Positions 56,956 to 64,000 of a stretch of DNA of 64,000 nt are shown here, one piece after another (the first letter of the stretch is position 1; each line of letters opens with the position of its first letter). The position numbers and the translations under genes were made by a program. A model generated the notes under the pieces. It had not been told where the DNA came from, did no database searches, and saw only the letters and a list, made by a program, of their open reading frames with translations. The DNA comes from Halorussus ruber. Lineage in GTDB: Archaea; Halobacteriota; Halobacteria; Halobacteriales; Haladaptataceae. Where the stretch lies: assembly GCF_004765785.1 (NCBI RefSeq), contig NZ_SBIT01000010.1:62001-126000 (forward strand), given 5' to 3'.

Positions 56956-58853
56956 ACCATCCCGACCCCCGCGAACACGAAGTAGGCGACGCCGACCAGC
57001 GCCGCGGAGTGGAGCAGGGACTCGTAGAACCCCCTGCTCGCGTACCCGGCGAACCACCCGCAGGCGAGCATCGTGGCCTGCGTGACGACGTAGAACCGCT
57101 GTCGGTCGCGGGCCGGTTGCACCGCGTCGGCGTCGAGCGCGAGGCCGGAACTCGCGGTCGAGACCGACGATAGCTGGGCGAAGCTGTCGAGGACGTAGGC
57201 GTTGACCGCAATCATGATGCCGACGACCAGCAGGGCCGTGGTCCACCCGACCGCGACGTAGACCAGCATGTTCGAGCGCAGGGCCTTGCGCTCGTGGTAG
57301 AGTCGCCCGATTTCGACCTGTAGCGTCTCGAAGATCGCCTCGGCGTCTCCTCCGGCGTCGAGTGCGCCCGTGACGAGACCGATGGTCTGGTCCGCGAGGG
57401 GTGTGCCGACCTGCCCGACGAACTTCGAGAGCGCGGCGGCCTGCAAGTCGCCGTCTCGGGTGGTCAGGTTCGCGTTGAACGCGAGGTCAGCCACGTCGTC
57501 GTCCAGCGCGCCCAAATCCACGTCGTCCGCGACGCGCTCGACGGCCTCCGAGAAGGGACGCCCGAGGCTGACGTGGCCCGAGACGGTGTGGACGAAGTCC
57601 TTGATTTCCCGGTCCTTCGCGTCGTCCAGGTTCGCCCGCCGGAGCGCGACCAGTCCGACCGGGAGCGCGAACGCGACGTATCCCAGTAGCGCGACGTTGA
57701 CGGGCCGGTAGTCGAGGGTCCAGAGGCCCGCCGCGAAGGCGACCGCGAGGGGTCCGGCCACGACCAGCGCGCTCGCGGGATTCCGGAGTGCGCTGGCGAG
57801 GATTCCGAGCGCGCTCGCCGGACGCTCGTAGCCTCGACCGGACTGGTCGGGCGGTCGGAGGGTGGCGACCACGAGGGCCGCGCCCGCGCCGACCACGAGG
57901 ATGAATCCGGCGCTCCCGTAGACCAGCATCGCCCGGACCGAAATCGGGCCGAGCGGCGTCCCAGTCGTCTGGCTCAGGCCGGGCGCGAGGACGCTCATCA
58001 CGGTCACGACGATGACCAGCAAGGCGGGAAGCACCAGCAGGACGACGAACATCTCCGCGAGGAGTTCGAGGAAGTCTCCGGCCTGCTCCCGGTTTCTGGA
58101 CTGCCGATTGGACAGCATCCGACTCTCCATCTGGAGGTACTGAGCCAGCGCGTCCGGTCCCTGCTGGGTGTGTTCGCGGAACTTCACGAGGAAGGGCGCG
58201 AGTCCGTTCCGCGAGGGGGTGTCGCGGGCCACGATTCGCAGGCCCTCGCCCAGACTGCCGGTCAGGGTCGCCTTGTTGAGCGCCTTCCGGAAGGCGACCG
58301 CGGTCTCGCCGTAGGCCTGCTCGCGGTCGGCGACTTTCCGGAGCATCGCCGCGCCGTCGTCGCTCCCCGACGAGAGGGCGTGGAGGTACCGGACCGCACC
58401 GGGCAGGGTAGACTCGATGTTCGACCGGCGGGCGTCGGCGCTCCACTTGAGGTAGCGCCCGCCGAGCGCGACGATTGCTCGCTTGCCTGCGAATCCGACA
58501 GCGAGGGCTGTTCCGGCGGCCGCGGTCGTTCGGGAGACTCCGGGCACGCCGACTGCTTCGAGACCGGGGACGCCCCTGCGGAGGAAGCCCGCGAGCGCCG
58601 AGAGGGCGGCGTCGGGGAGCGCGACGACCGCGACGAACGTCCACCCGGCGACGAGCGCGAACGCCAGCCACGACAGGCCGTAGGTCCGCGAGAGATACAC
58701 GTCGAAACTCGTCGTCACGCCGGTCGCCCGGTAGTGCTTTCGGTCGCCGTCGTGGCGCGAGGCGTCGGCGTGCCGGGAGAAGAGGGCGTAGAGCGCGCGG
58801 TCGAGGACCGAGAGCGTCGAGGTCGCTCGGTCGGTGTCAGGGGGCGTATCCAC
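56952..58853 (-). CDS. Type II/IV secretion F-domain platform protein (TadC/PilC-like)
   Basis: A 633-residue protein with two T2SSF domains (~145-300 and ~425-580) embedded in a polytopic membrane protein: the first around TLPGAVRYLHALSSGSDDGAAML, the second around DFVHTVSGHVSLGRPFSEAVERV, and hydrophobic helices throughout. It is the inner-membrane platform for pilus assembly. A Shine-Dalgarno GGAGGA precedes the GTG start. The usual partner, an assembly ATPase, is not next to it; the preceding gene is a CPBP protease. Confidence 0.86.
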   Translation of the reverse strand: MDTPPDTDRATSTLSVLDRALYALFSRHADASRHDGDRKHYRATGVTTSFDVYLSRTYGLSWLAFALVAGWTFVAVVALPDAALSALAGFLRRGVPGLEAVGVPGVSRTTAAAGTALAVGFAGKRAIVALGGRYLKWSADARRSNIESTLPGAVRYLHALSSGSDDGAAMLRKVADREQAYGETAVAFRKALNKATLTGSLGEGLRIVARDTPSRNGLAPFLVKFREHTQQGPDALAQYLQMESRMLSNRQSRNREQAGDFLELLAEMFVVLLVLPALLVIVVTVMSVLAPGLSQTTGTPLGPISVRAMLVYGSAGFILVVGAGAALVVATLRPPDQSGRGYERPASALGILASALRNPASALVVAGPLAVAFAAGLWTLDYRPVNVALLGYVAFALPVGLVALRRANLDDAKDREIKDFVHTVSGHVSLGRPFSEAVERVADDVDLGALDDDVADLAFNANLTTRDGDLQAAALSKFVGQVGTPLADQTIGLVTGALDAGGDAEAIFETLQVEIGRLYHERKALRSNMLVYVAVGWTTALLVVGIMIAVNAYVLDSFAQLSSVSTASSGLALDADAVQPARDRQRFYVVTQATMLACGWFAGYASRGFYESLLHSAALVGVAYFVFAGVGMV

Positions 58854-58986
58854 GACGTCGTCCTCCTCGAATCGTGTTCATGCGAGTAACTGGTTTCCTT
58901 CTCGTATTTAATGTCTCGTAATAAGATAGGTTCGCTGTCTGTTCGCTCGTCGCTCCGAAGCGAGGAAGTACGCGACCGACTCGGGG

Positions 58987-59718
58987 CTACGCCACGCGGC
59001 CCGTCACCAGCAGGTACGCCACGGCGAACTGCACCGCGTTGTACGTCCCGTGGATGAAGGCCGGGACGAGCAGGTTGTCGGTGTACTCGTAGATACCGCC
59101 CAGAACGAGCGCGAGGCCGAACACGATGACGACGTAGGTCAACTTCCCGGAACCGGAGAGCGAGAACACGTGGACGACCGCGAAGAGACTGCTCGCAAGC
59201 ACTATCGCCCGGACTTTGCCGAACCTTTCCACGAACATGCCTTGGATGAGACCCCGATAGAGCAACTCCTCGCCGGGACCGATGAGGAGGTACGACAGCG
59301 GGACCAACAGGAGGAACACCTCCGGCGATTGCTTTCCGAACTCCGCTATCTGATTCGTGGCGGTCTGGACGCCCAGTAGCGACGAGACGAACCGCGCCGT
59401 CGCCAAGAGACCGAACAGACTGACGATGCCGCCAACGGTGAGTAGGGCGTCTCGCGCGGTCGGTATTCGGACGCGCAGGAATCCGACGCCGCGGTCGCTC
59501 TGTCGCAGGTACAGGAGCGCGAGACCACCGAAGGTGACGCCTTGCAGGAAGACGACGCCGAGCGCGACTTGAATCGCCACGTTCGACATCACTGCAACTC
59601 CGACCGACTGGAGGCCCAGCGCGGCCAGGAAGACGACGATTTGCCCGACGCCGAAGGTACCGATAGCGAGCGCCGACCCGAGCAGGAAGACCCGGAGTCG
59701 CTGTGAGTGTTCTGTCAT
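58987..59718 (-). CDS. CPBP-family intramembrane protease 1
   Basis: A 243-residue, mostly hydrophobic membrane protein. The Abi/CPBP motif is present: GPGEELLYRGLIQ (E-E-x3-R), then AVVHVF and FIHGTYNAVQF with the His residues of the second and third motifs. The family includes CAAX prenyl proteases and proteins that process or protect against bacteriocin-like peptides. No CAAX substrate is seen in the window. Confidence 0.85.
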   Translation of the reverse strand: MTEHSQRLRVFLLGSALAIGTFGVGQIVVFLAALGLQSVGVAVMSNVAIQVALGVVFLQGVTFGGLALLYLRQSDRGVGFLRVRIPTARDALLTVGGIVSLFGLLATARFVSSLLGVQTATNQIAEFGKQSPEVFLLLVPLSYLLIGPGEELLYRGLIQGMFVERFGKVRAIVLASSLFAVVHVFSLSGSGKLTYVVIVFGLALVLGGIYEYTDNLLVPAFIHGTYNAVQFAVAYLLVTGRVA

Positions 59719-59842
59719 GGTGTGGAATGCATTCTAGAGGTCCGGATTCGCACCGACAGTATCCCCGAGTTATTATCCTAGATATTTAAATACGACGAGG
59801 AGACCCGATTAGCCGGGCGCTCCGACCCGCGTCGGCCCGACT

Positions 59843-59941
59843 CCGGTCCTGTCCGCGACTCCCGGCCTGTCTGCGATTCCCGGCCTGTCTGCGATTCCCA
59901 CCCTGTCTGTAACCCTCCTCCTATCTGCGACTCCCGTCCGG
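59843..59941. repeat. Tandem 18-bp repeat downstream of CPBP protease 2
   Basis: About four to five imperfect copies of CCTGTCTGCGATTCCCGG run from 59843 to the stop of the protease at 59942. It is intergenic and may be recombinogenic; nothing else supported lies in the 59719-59941 gap. Confidence 0.7.
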
Positions 59942-60613
59942 TCAGCGGTTGCGCTTCGCCACGAGTCCAATCGCGTCGAAGAGCGTGTGAACGACGGCGA
60001 CGACGGGGAGCGAGCGCGTCCAGAGGTAGAGTACCGTCAGGACGACAGCGAGTCCGCCGATTTGGGCGGTCGAAATCCAGCGTCCCGAGCGCCGATGGTG
60101 TGCGAGAGTGAACGCGACTGCGGAGAGGAGGCCCGCGAGTGGGAGGTTGTTCGTGAACCGGAGCAACGTCTCGATAGCGTACCCGCGAAACGAGATTTCT
60201 TCGGTCACGCCAGCGGTGACCGCGACGAACAGGATGCCCGTGAGTCCGCCGTCCGACGTGGATTGGCCCGAACTCGACTGTCGTCGTCCGCCGACGGACA
60301 ATCGGCCCGACGCGACGCTGGCGACCACCACTTGCAGGAGGACGTTCACGCAGACGAGCGCCGCCACTCCCGCGACGACGTAGCCGAGGAACTCGACCGG
60401 CGGGTAGAGTCGCCACCCGATGCGTTCGGGCGGCAGGTCCGCGGCGAAGACGACGCCGAGGAGTAGCCCCGTGGGAATCCACTTCCAGACCGCGTTCGTC
60501 TCGCTACCGCGGAGTCCCGTCGCCCGACTGCACAGCGCGACAGACGCGCGGATGCCGACGAGACTGACGACGAGTCCGGCGAGCAAGAGTCCGTCCTGTG
60601 GGTGCAGGTTCAT
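59942..60613 (-). CDS. CPBP-family intramembrane protease 2
   Basis: A 223-residue membrane protein with VTEEISFRGYAIE (E-E-x3-R), FTLAHHRRSG and AVVHTLFDAIG. Distinct from the first copy, so the pair is not a recent duplication. It is divergent from the 38-residue peptide gene and the asparagine-synthase-like gene, with a shared 145-bp AT-rich region. A processing or immunity role for that peptide is conceivable. Confidence 0.84.
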   Translation of the reverse strand: MNLHPQDGLLLAGLVVSLVGIRASVALCSRATGLRGSETNAVWKWIPTGLLLGVVFAADLPPERIGWRLYPPVEFLGYVVAGVAALVCVNVLLQVVVASVASGRLSVGGRRQSSSGQSTSDGGLTGILFVAVTAGVTEEISFRGYAIETLLRFTNNLPLAGLLSAVAFTLAHHRRSGRWISTAQIGGLAVVLTVLYLWTRSLPVVAVVHTLFDAIGLVAKRNR

Positions 60614-60698
60614 CCGTAGCGTGCGTTTCGACCGGGGAGACGGCTAAAGAATTTTCTACTCTCGAACTCTTATAACTAAGGTATAAGTAAATACAAAA

Positions 60699-60706
60699 AT
60701 ATATAA
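60699..60706 (+). promoter_or_regulatory. TATA box of the peptide/asparagine-synthase operon
   Basis: ATATATAA, about 28 bp before the expected transcription start near 60730, in a long AT-rich stretch (60660-60720). A CCCC/GGGG hairpin (60731-60746) lies just before the peptide ATG. Confidence 0.45.
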
Positions 60707-60757
60707 ATATTGAAGAAATATACTGAACTGCCCCGCTCCAACGGGGTAGGTACTACC

Positions 60758-60874
60758 ATGGGACTTTGGCTAACTGGCACCGACCAAGACGGCAGAGTGC
60801 AGGCATTCATCCTCAGCGCAGGCGACGACGAAGACGAGACGGCTCCTGAGGAAGTCAAGCACCAGCTCCGATAG
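60758..60874 (+). CDS. 38-residue peptide gene ahead of the asparagine-synthase-like gene
   Basis: An ATG-TAG frame encoding MGLWLTGTDQDG then a short hydrophobic patch (VQAFILSAG), an acidic run (DDEDE) and a mixed tail (TAPEEVKHQLR). It has no membrane helix. Between its stop and the next gene is a GGAGGAG Shine-Dalgarno. Position and promoter suggest a peptide substrate of the adjacent ligase-like enzyme; I see no exact lasso leader motif. No family is recognised. Confidence 0.5.
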   Translation: MGLWLTGTDQDGRVQAFILSAGDDEDETAPEEVKHQLR

Positions 60875-60903
60875 CGCCTCGGAGGAGACTCCAATATTTG
60901 TCC

Positions 60904-62817
60904 ATGTCTGGGATGGCCGCTGTTTTCAGTGAGACGGGCAGCGTCTCGGCCGAAGAGCTTCGGGCGACGATGGCCCCCATCGAGTACCGCGGGAGGGACG
61001 CCAGCGGCGTCGTCCACACCGACCGGGTCGGTCTCGGTCACCAGACGCTGTACACGACCCCCGAACAGCGAGGCGAGTCCCAGCCGATTTCGATAAGCGA
61101 CGTTTATCTCACGTTCGACGGCAGAGTTGACAATCGTGACCAACTCCTCGCGTCTGACGCCCTCCGGCGACGCCCGGTAGACGAGACGACTTCGGACGCC
61201 CGACTCGTCGCCCACTCGTATCTGGCGTGGGGGGCCGACTTCGTGAAGCGACTCGTCGGTGCGTTCTCGTTCGCTCTCTGGGACGCTTCCGAGATGCGAT
61301 TTCTCTGCGCGCGCGACCCGACCGGCATCCGGAGTCTCTACTACGCCGAGACAGACGACCGACTGGTCGTCGGGTCGGAACTCACGAGCGTCGTCTCACA
61401 TCCGGCGGTCTCCCGGTCGATAAACCGCGGTGCCGTCGCGGAGTTTCTCGTCGACGACATGCGGTCCCGGACCGAGACGTTCTACGAGGAGGTACGCCGA
61501 CTCGAACACGGGTCGCTCTTGCTCGTCGAGGACGGGCAGGTGGACGTCGAGACGTACTGGGAGGTAGACGACACGCCGGACTACCGGGACTGGTCCGACG
61601 AGCGACTCGCCGACGAACTGCGGCGGCGACTCCGGCAGGCGGTCTCGGCCCGACTGCGCTCTCGACACGCCCCGGCGTTCGCCGCGAGCGGTGGCTTGGA
61701 CTCGACCGCGCTCGTCGCCGTCTCCGAGCAGGCGGTCGAGACTTCGTCCGACCAGCAACGGCACCTCTTCTCGCACGTCTTCGACGACCCCGACGAGAGC
61801 GTCTTGCGGGCCGAGCGAGACCGAATCGAGACGATGGCCGACGCGGACGGTCGCCGACTCCACGCCATCGAGTGCGACCGATACTGGCCGCTGAAGGACC
61901 TCGACCCGTATCTGGACGCGCTCGAAGACGGTCCGGTAGTGAACTCGTTGCAGTACGTGAACGAACAACTCTACGAGCGGGCGGCAGACTGCGGATTCGA
62001 CGCCATCTTGCACGGCGGCGGTGGGAACATCTTCGACGGCAACCGGTTCTCCTACGTGGACAACCTGCGGTATCTCGACGTGAGACAGTTTCTACGGGAC
62101 CTGAAAGCCGACCCGATGTCCACCTCGTCGCTGCTCCAGTGGTACGTCGTCCTGCCGTCGATGCCCGAGGTCGCAACGACGCTGCTCCGCCACTACTGGG
62201 GCGAAGACGTCAACGAGGTACCCGACTGGCTGACCGACCGGTTCGCGGCCGAGGTGGGGTTAGACGACCGACTCTCGCAGGACAGGCCCGCGACGGACCT
62301 GACTCGCCAGTCGATGCAGTTGACCCACGACCTGTTCTTCCGCCCGGGAAAGCAGTACCTGCTGGACGTCGAGCGTCGCCTCGCGCTCCGGTCGGGCGTC
62401 GAGGTGCGCTATCCCTACCGCGACGCTCGGGTCGTGGAGTTCGTCTTCTCGCTCCCGCCGGGCTATCGAACCACCGAAGGGCAGGTCAAGTACCTGTTCA
62501 AGGAGGCGATGGACGGCCGACTGCCCGACGCGATTCTCGACCAGTCGGAGTCGGCGAGTTTCGACCCGCTCGTGGCGAAGGGCCTGAAACGCGAGGAGCG
62601 CGAGACGGTGGCGGCGATACTCGACGACTCGGCGCTCGTGGCCCAGGGAATCGTCGACGAAGACGGGTTGGAGGACGTCCGGAACGCGTACGTCTCCGGC
62701 GACGAACCGTATCCGAACCAGTTGTGGCGGGTCCTCAGCGCCGAACTGTGGCTGACAGCGGTCGTCGGCGAGGAGACGGACAGAACCGTCAGTCCGGAGT
62801 CGCCAACAGTCACGTGA
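60904..62817 (+). CDS. Asparagine-synthase-like protein lacking the catalytic N-terminal Cys
   Basis: A 637-residue protein with an Ntn glutamine amidotransferase-like N-terminal domain (~1-210) and a PP-loop synthetase C-terminal domain. The expected MCG start is MSG here, so glutamine hydrolysis is probably lost. The PP-loop FAASGGLDSTALVAV at ~259-273 is intact, as is a GVEVRYPYRDARVVEF block. Such Cys-lacking relatives include lasso-peptide cyclases that make isopeptide bonds, but sugar amidotransferases are an alternative. Start ATG 60904; a TTG two codons earlier is possible. SD GGAGGAG at 60881. Confidence 0.78.
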   Translation: MSGMAAVFSETGSVSAEELRATMAPIEYRGRDASGVVHTDRVGLGHQTLYTTPEQRGESQPISISDVYLTFDGRVDNRDQLLASDALRRRPVDETTSDARLVAHSYLAWGADFVKRLVGAFSFALWDASEMRFLCARDPTGIRSLYYAETDDRLVVGSELTSVVSHPAVSRSINRGAVAEFLVDDMRSRTETFYEEVRRLEHGSLLLVEDGQVDVETYWEVDDTPDYRDWSDERLADELRRRLRQAVSARLRSRHAPAFAASGGLDSTALVAVSEQAVETSSDQQRHLFSHVFDDPDESVLRAERDRIETMADADGRRLHAIECDRYWPLKDLDPYLDALEDGPVVNSLQYVNEQLYERAADCGFDAILHGGGGNIFDGNRFSYVDNLRYLDVRQFLRDLKADPMSTSSLLQWYVVLPSMPEVATTLLRHYWGEDVNEVPDWLTDRFAAEVGLDDRLSQDRPATDLTRQSMQLTHDLFFRPGKQYLLDVERRLALRSGVEVRYPYRDARVVEFVFSLPPGYRTTEGQVKYLFKEAMDGRLPDAILDQSESASFDPLVAKGLKREERETVAAILDDSALVAQGIVDEDGLEDVRNAYVSGDEPYPNQLWRVLSAELWLTAVVGEETDRTVSPESPTVT

Positions 62818-63280
62818 CAGGGCTGTAGACTGAACGACGACGAGACGGGGGACACGCCTGAGTTCGAGACCGAACCGAGATACCCGCCCGACATATTATA
62901 CGACAAGTTAGATATAAAAAATTAATTATGAAGGGAAAATACAATTCACCGGAGGTGAACAAGACGTGATTCTTCCCCCATGTACGCCGTACACGTGGTG
63001 TCCCTTCTAACGGGTGACCCGGCCGCGAGAACGAACTGACAACCAACGCAGCATCTCTTTCTGGACGGCGAGTCGGGTGGCCACTCGCGTCGTTGTTCTG
63101 GACGAGCGTACCGCGCGTCTCGACCGGTTCCGAGGGCGTCGAGACAGTGTCGTCGTCCATAGTGGTCTCTACAGTCTCGGTCGGAGTGGTCGCTTCGATT
63201 TCGTCGGAGGAGGTAGTGCAACCAGCTACGAGGCTACTGGCGAACAGCGCACTCGTCGTGAGGAGCGTTCGGCGGAACAC
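62810..63280 (-). pseudogene. Short lipoprotein, probably truncated or decayed
   Basis: A GTG at 63280 starts MFRRTLLTTSALFASSLVAGCTTSSDEIEATTPTETV: an n-region, hydrophobic helix and lipobox VAGC, then a Thr/Ser/Glu-rich spacer, typical of a haloarchaeal lipoprotein. After ~60 residues the composition becomes basic and atypical (SRPGHPLEGTPRVRR, IINFLYLTCRIICRAG), as if the true C-terminal domain has been lost. It would be 156 residues. Convergent with the asparagine-synthase-like gene. Confidence 0.45.
62912..63010 (+). other. Possible tiny gene with TATA box, Shine-Dalgarno and 14-codon frame
   Basis: TATA-like ATATAAAA (62912-62919), then ~28 bp to an expected start, then GGAGGTG (62951-62957), then a GTG at 62966 with a 14-codon frame MILPPCTPYTWCPF and TAA at 63008. 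Two cysteines and three prolines are striking. The region is antisense to the decayed lipoprotein. A fortuitous match is quite possible. Confidence 0.22.
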
Positions 63281-63453
63281 GGGGCAGACACACGTTTAAA
63301 TTGTAATTTCACGACAGAATGGTTCTGTTGAGCAACCGATGTGACTCTCCGTTCGGACTCGGCCCTCTGGAATCGGTCTGCTGACCCTGACGGCGAGTGT
63401 CCGACGGAACACGCGTCCCCCAAAAGAGACGGACCGTAGCGTTTCGCCTCCGG

Positions 63454-64000
63454 CTACGGCGTATTCGACATCGAACCGGAGGCGTCGATGTTCAACATGT
63501 ACTCCATCGGCAAGATGTCGAGTCTCTCGAACTTTCGAACGAGGACTTTGAGCGACTGCGAGCGTTCGTTTCGCTCCATGCTGGCGTAGGACTCTCGTCC
63601 CTTGACGACCGCCAGCGTCGCTGCGATGAAGAGCTTGAACGCCTCCTCGATGTCGTCGTCGGTGTGCGTGTAGACGCCGAGTCCGTCGCTACAGATATTT
63701 CGGAGTTCCTTCTGGGACGCGTCTCCGATACCGGCGATAGCGAAGTAACACCGGTTTCGCGGCGTAAAACCGGTTTCCCGAATCACTTGCCGGACGTCTT
63801 CGAGGTCGGCTTCGCTCTCGTTCTCCTTCCCGTCGGTGAACGTCAGGAGGAGAGCGGGCATCCTCGACCGGCGGCCCTTTGCCTGCGCGTGTTTGAGGGT
63901 GAGGACCGACTTGATGATGGAGTCGTAGAGCGCGGTTCCGCCGCCGGACGACAGGGATTCGATGTCCGTCGTTACCTCGTTGGCCCGTTTTCGGGGCGTC
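63454..64000 (-). CDS. Von Willebrand factor A domain protein, C-terminal part only
   Basis: The frame enters at the right edge and runs 182 codons. A vWA core is visible: SSGGGTALYDSIIKSVLTLKHAQAKG (MIDAS Thr region) and LLLTFTDGKENESEAD (MIDAS Asp), then a C-terminal helical section. At the extreme C-terminus it has LNIDASGSMSNTP, which looks like the DxSGS motif that normally begins a vWA domain. The first MIDAS motif of the main domain lies outside the window. Confidence 0.75.
   Translation of the reverse strand, partial: TPRKRANEVTTDIESLSSGGGTALYDSIIKSVLTLKHAQAKGRRSRMPALLLTFTDGKENESEADLEDVRQVIRETGFTPRNRCYFAIAGIGDASQKELRNICSDGLGVYTHTDDDIEEAFKLFIAATLAVVKGRESYASMERNERSQSLKVLVRKFERLDILPMEYMLNIDASGSMSNTP

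Noticed and set aside
59843-59941. CRISPR array or coding extension of CPBP protease 2
   Set aside because: The 18-bp units are contiguous without unique spacers and follow a stop codon.
60758-60874. Classic lasso-peptide precursor
   Set aside because: No canonical leader motif with Thr at the penultimate position followed by a Gly-started core with Asp/Glu at position 7-9 could be placed, so I report only a generic peptide substrate.

Overview
The window looks like the chromosome of a haloarchaeon. Most genes are GC-rich with very acidic products, and many start leaderless behind TATA-like boxes. Marker genes support this: bacteriorhodopsin with retinal-synthesis genes, the CdrS-FtsZ2 division operon with CdrL, halocyanin, archaeal CobY, a PGF-CTERM surface protein and haloarchaeal pilin-like clusters. 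The genus cannot be fixed from sequence alone; a Halorussus-like member of the Halobacteria would fit.

Layout. 1-9.0 kb holds housekeeping genes: a Tat-exported protein cut by the left edge, PEBP, lipoate ligase, endonuclease IV, AzlC/AzlD, a methyltransferase, tandem UspA and an M29 aminopeptidase. A tiny leaderless gene lies behind a DtxR-like palindrome. 9.2-15.5 kb is a sulfur island: HTH regulator, TauE exporter, split YeeE/YedE, TusA, DsrE-like protein and two rhodanese/metallo-beta-lactamase fusions. A shared GTATTGC motif sits at several of its promoters. 15.7-21.0 kb carries a methyltransferase/glycosyltransferase/PTPS operon and a BchC-like dehydrogenase, interspersed with two families of structured intergenic repeats. 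21.3-24.3 kb is a self-contained proton-pump cassette (bop, lycopene cyclase, carotene dioxygenase). 24.9-29.0 kb holds tRNA thiolation and the division genes ftsZ2, cdrS and cdrL, with multiple inverted GTAAGAC operator sites.

29.26 kb is tRNA-Tyr, followed by two further copies of its 3' end and an AT-richer foreign island (to about 34.95 kb). The island holds a truncated pseudogene, two ParB-like proteins around an unknown protein, a PD-(D/E)XK-type protein, and two genes each interrupted by one in-frame TGA. 35.0-40.2 kb has an SLC13 permease, a cysteine-less peroxiredoxin-like protein, an M24 peptidase-like protein and halocyanin, the last bracketed by inverted repeat elements. 40.5-46.6 kb is a compact cobalamin operon with overlapping genes, ending in a cobA that lacks its middle. 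46.7-48.3 kb has a MinD-like ATPase and partners.

48.4-58.9 kb is an all-minus block of envelope genes: a nuclease/lamin-tail remnant, a PKD-repeat surface protein, a JAMM peptidase with a regulator, a secreted protein, and a TadC-like platform protein with five pilin-like proteins but no adjacent ATPase. 59.0-63.3 kb has two CPBP membrane proteases, a 38-residue peptide gene and an asparagine-synthase-like protein lacking the usual N-terminal Cys; this combination suggests a peptide-modification (RiPP-like) locus. The right edge cuts a von Willebrand A protein.

The most novel-looking elements are the two covarying intergenic RNA families, the asparagine-synthase/CPBP/peptide locus, the ParB-unknown-ParB island, and the cluster of internally deleted or nonsense-interrupted genes.
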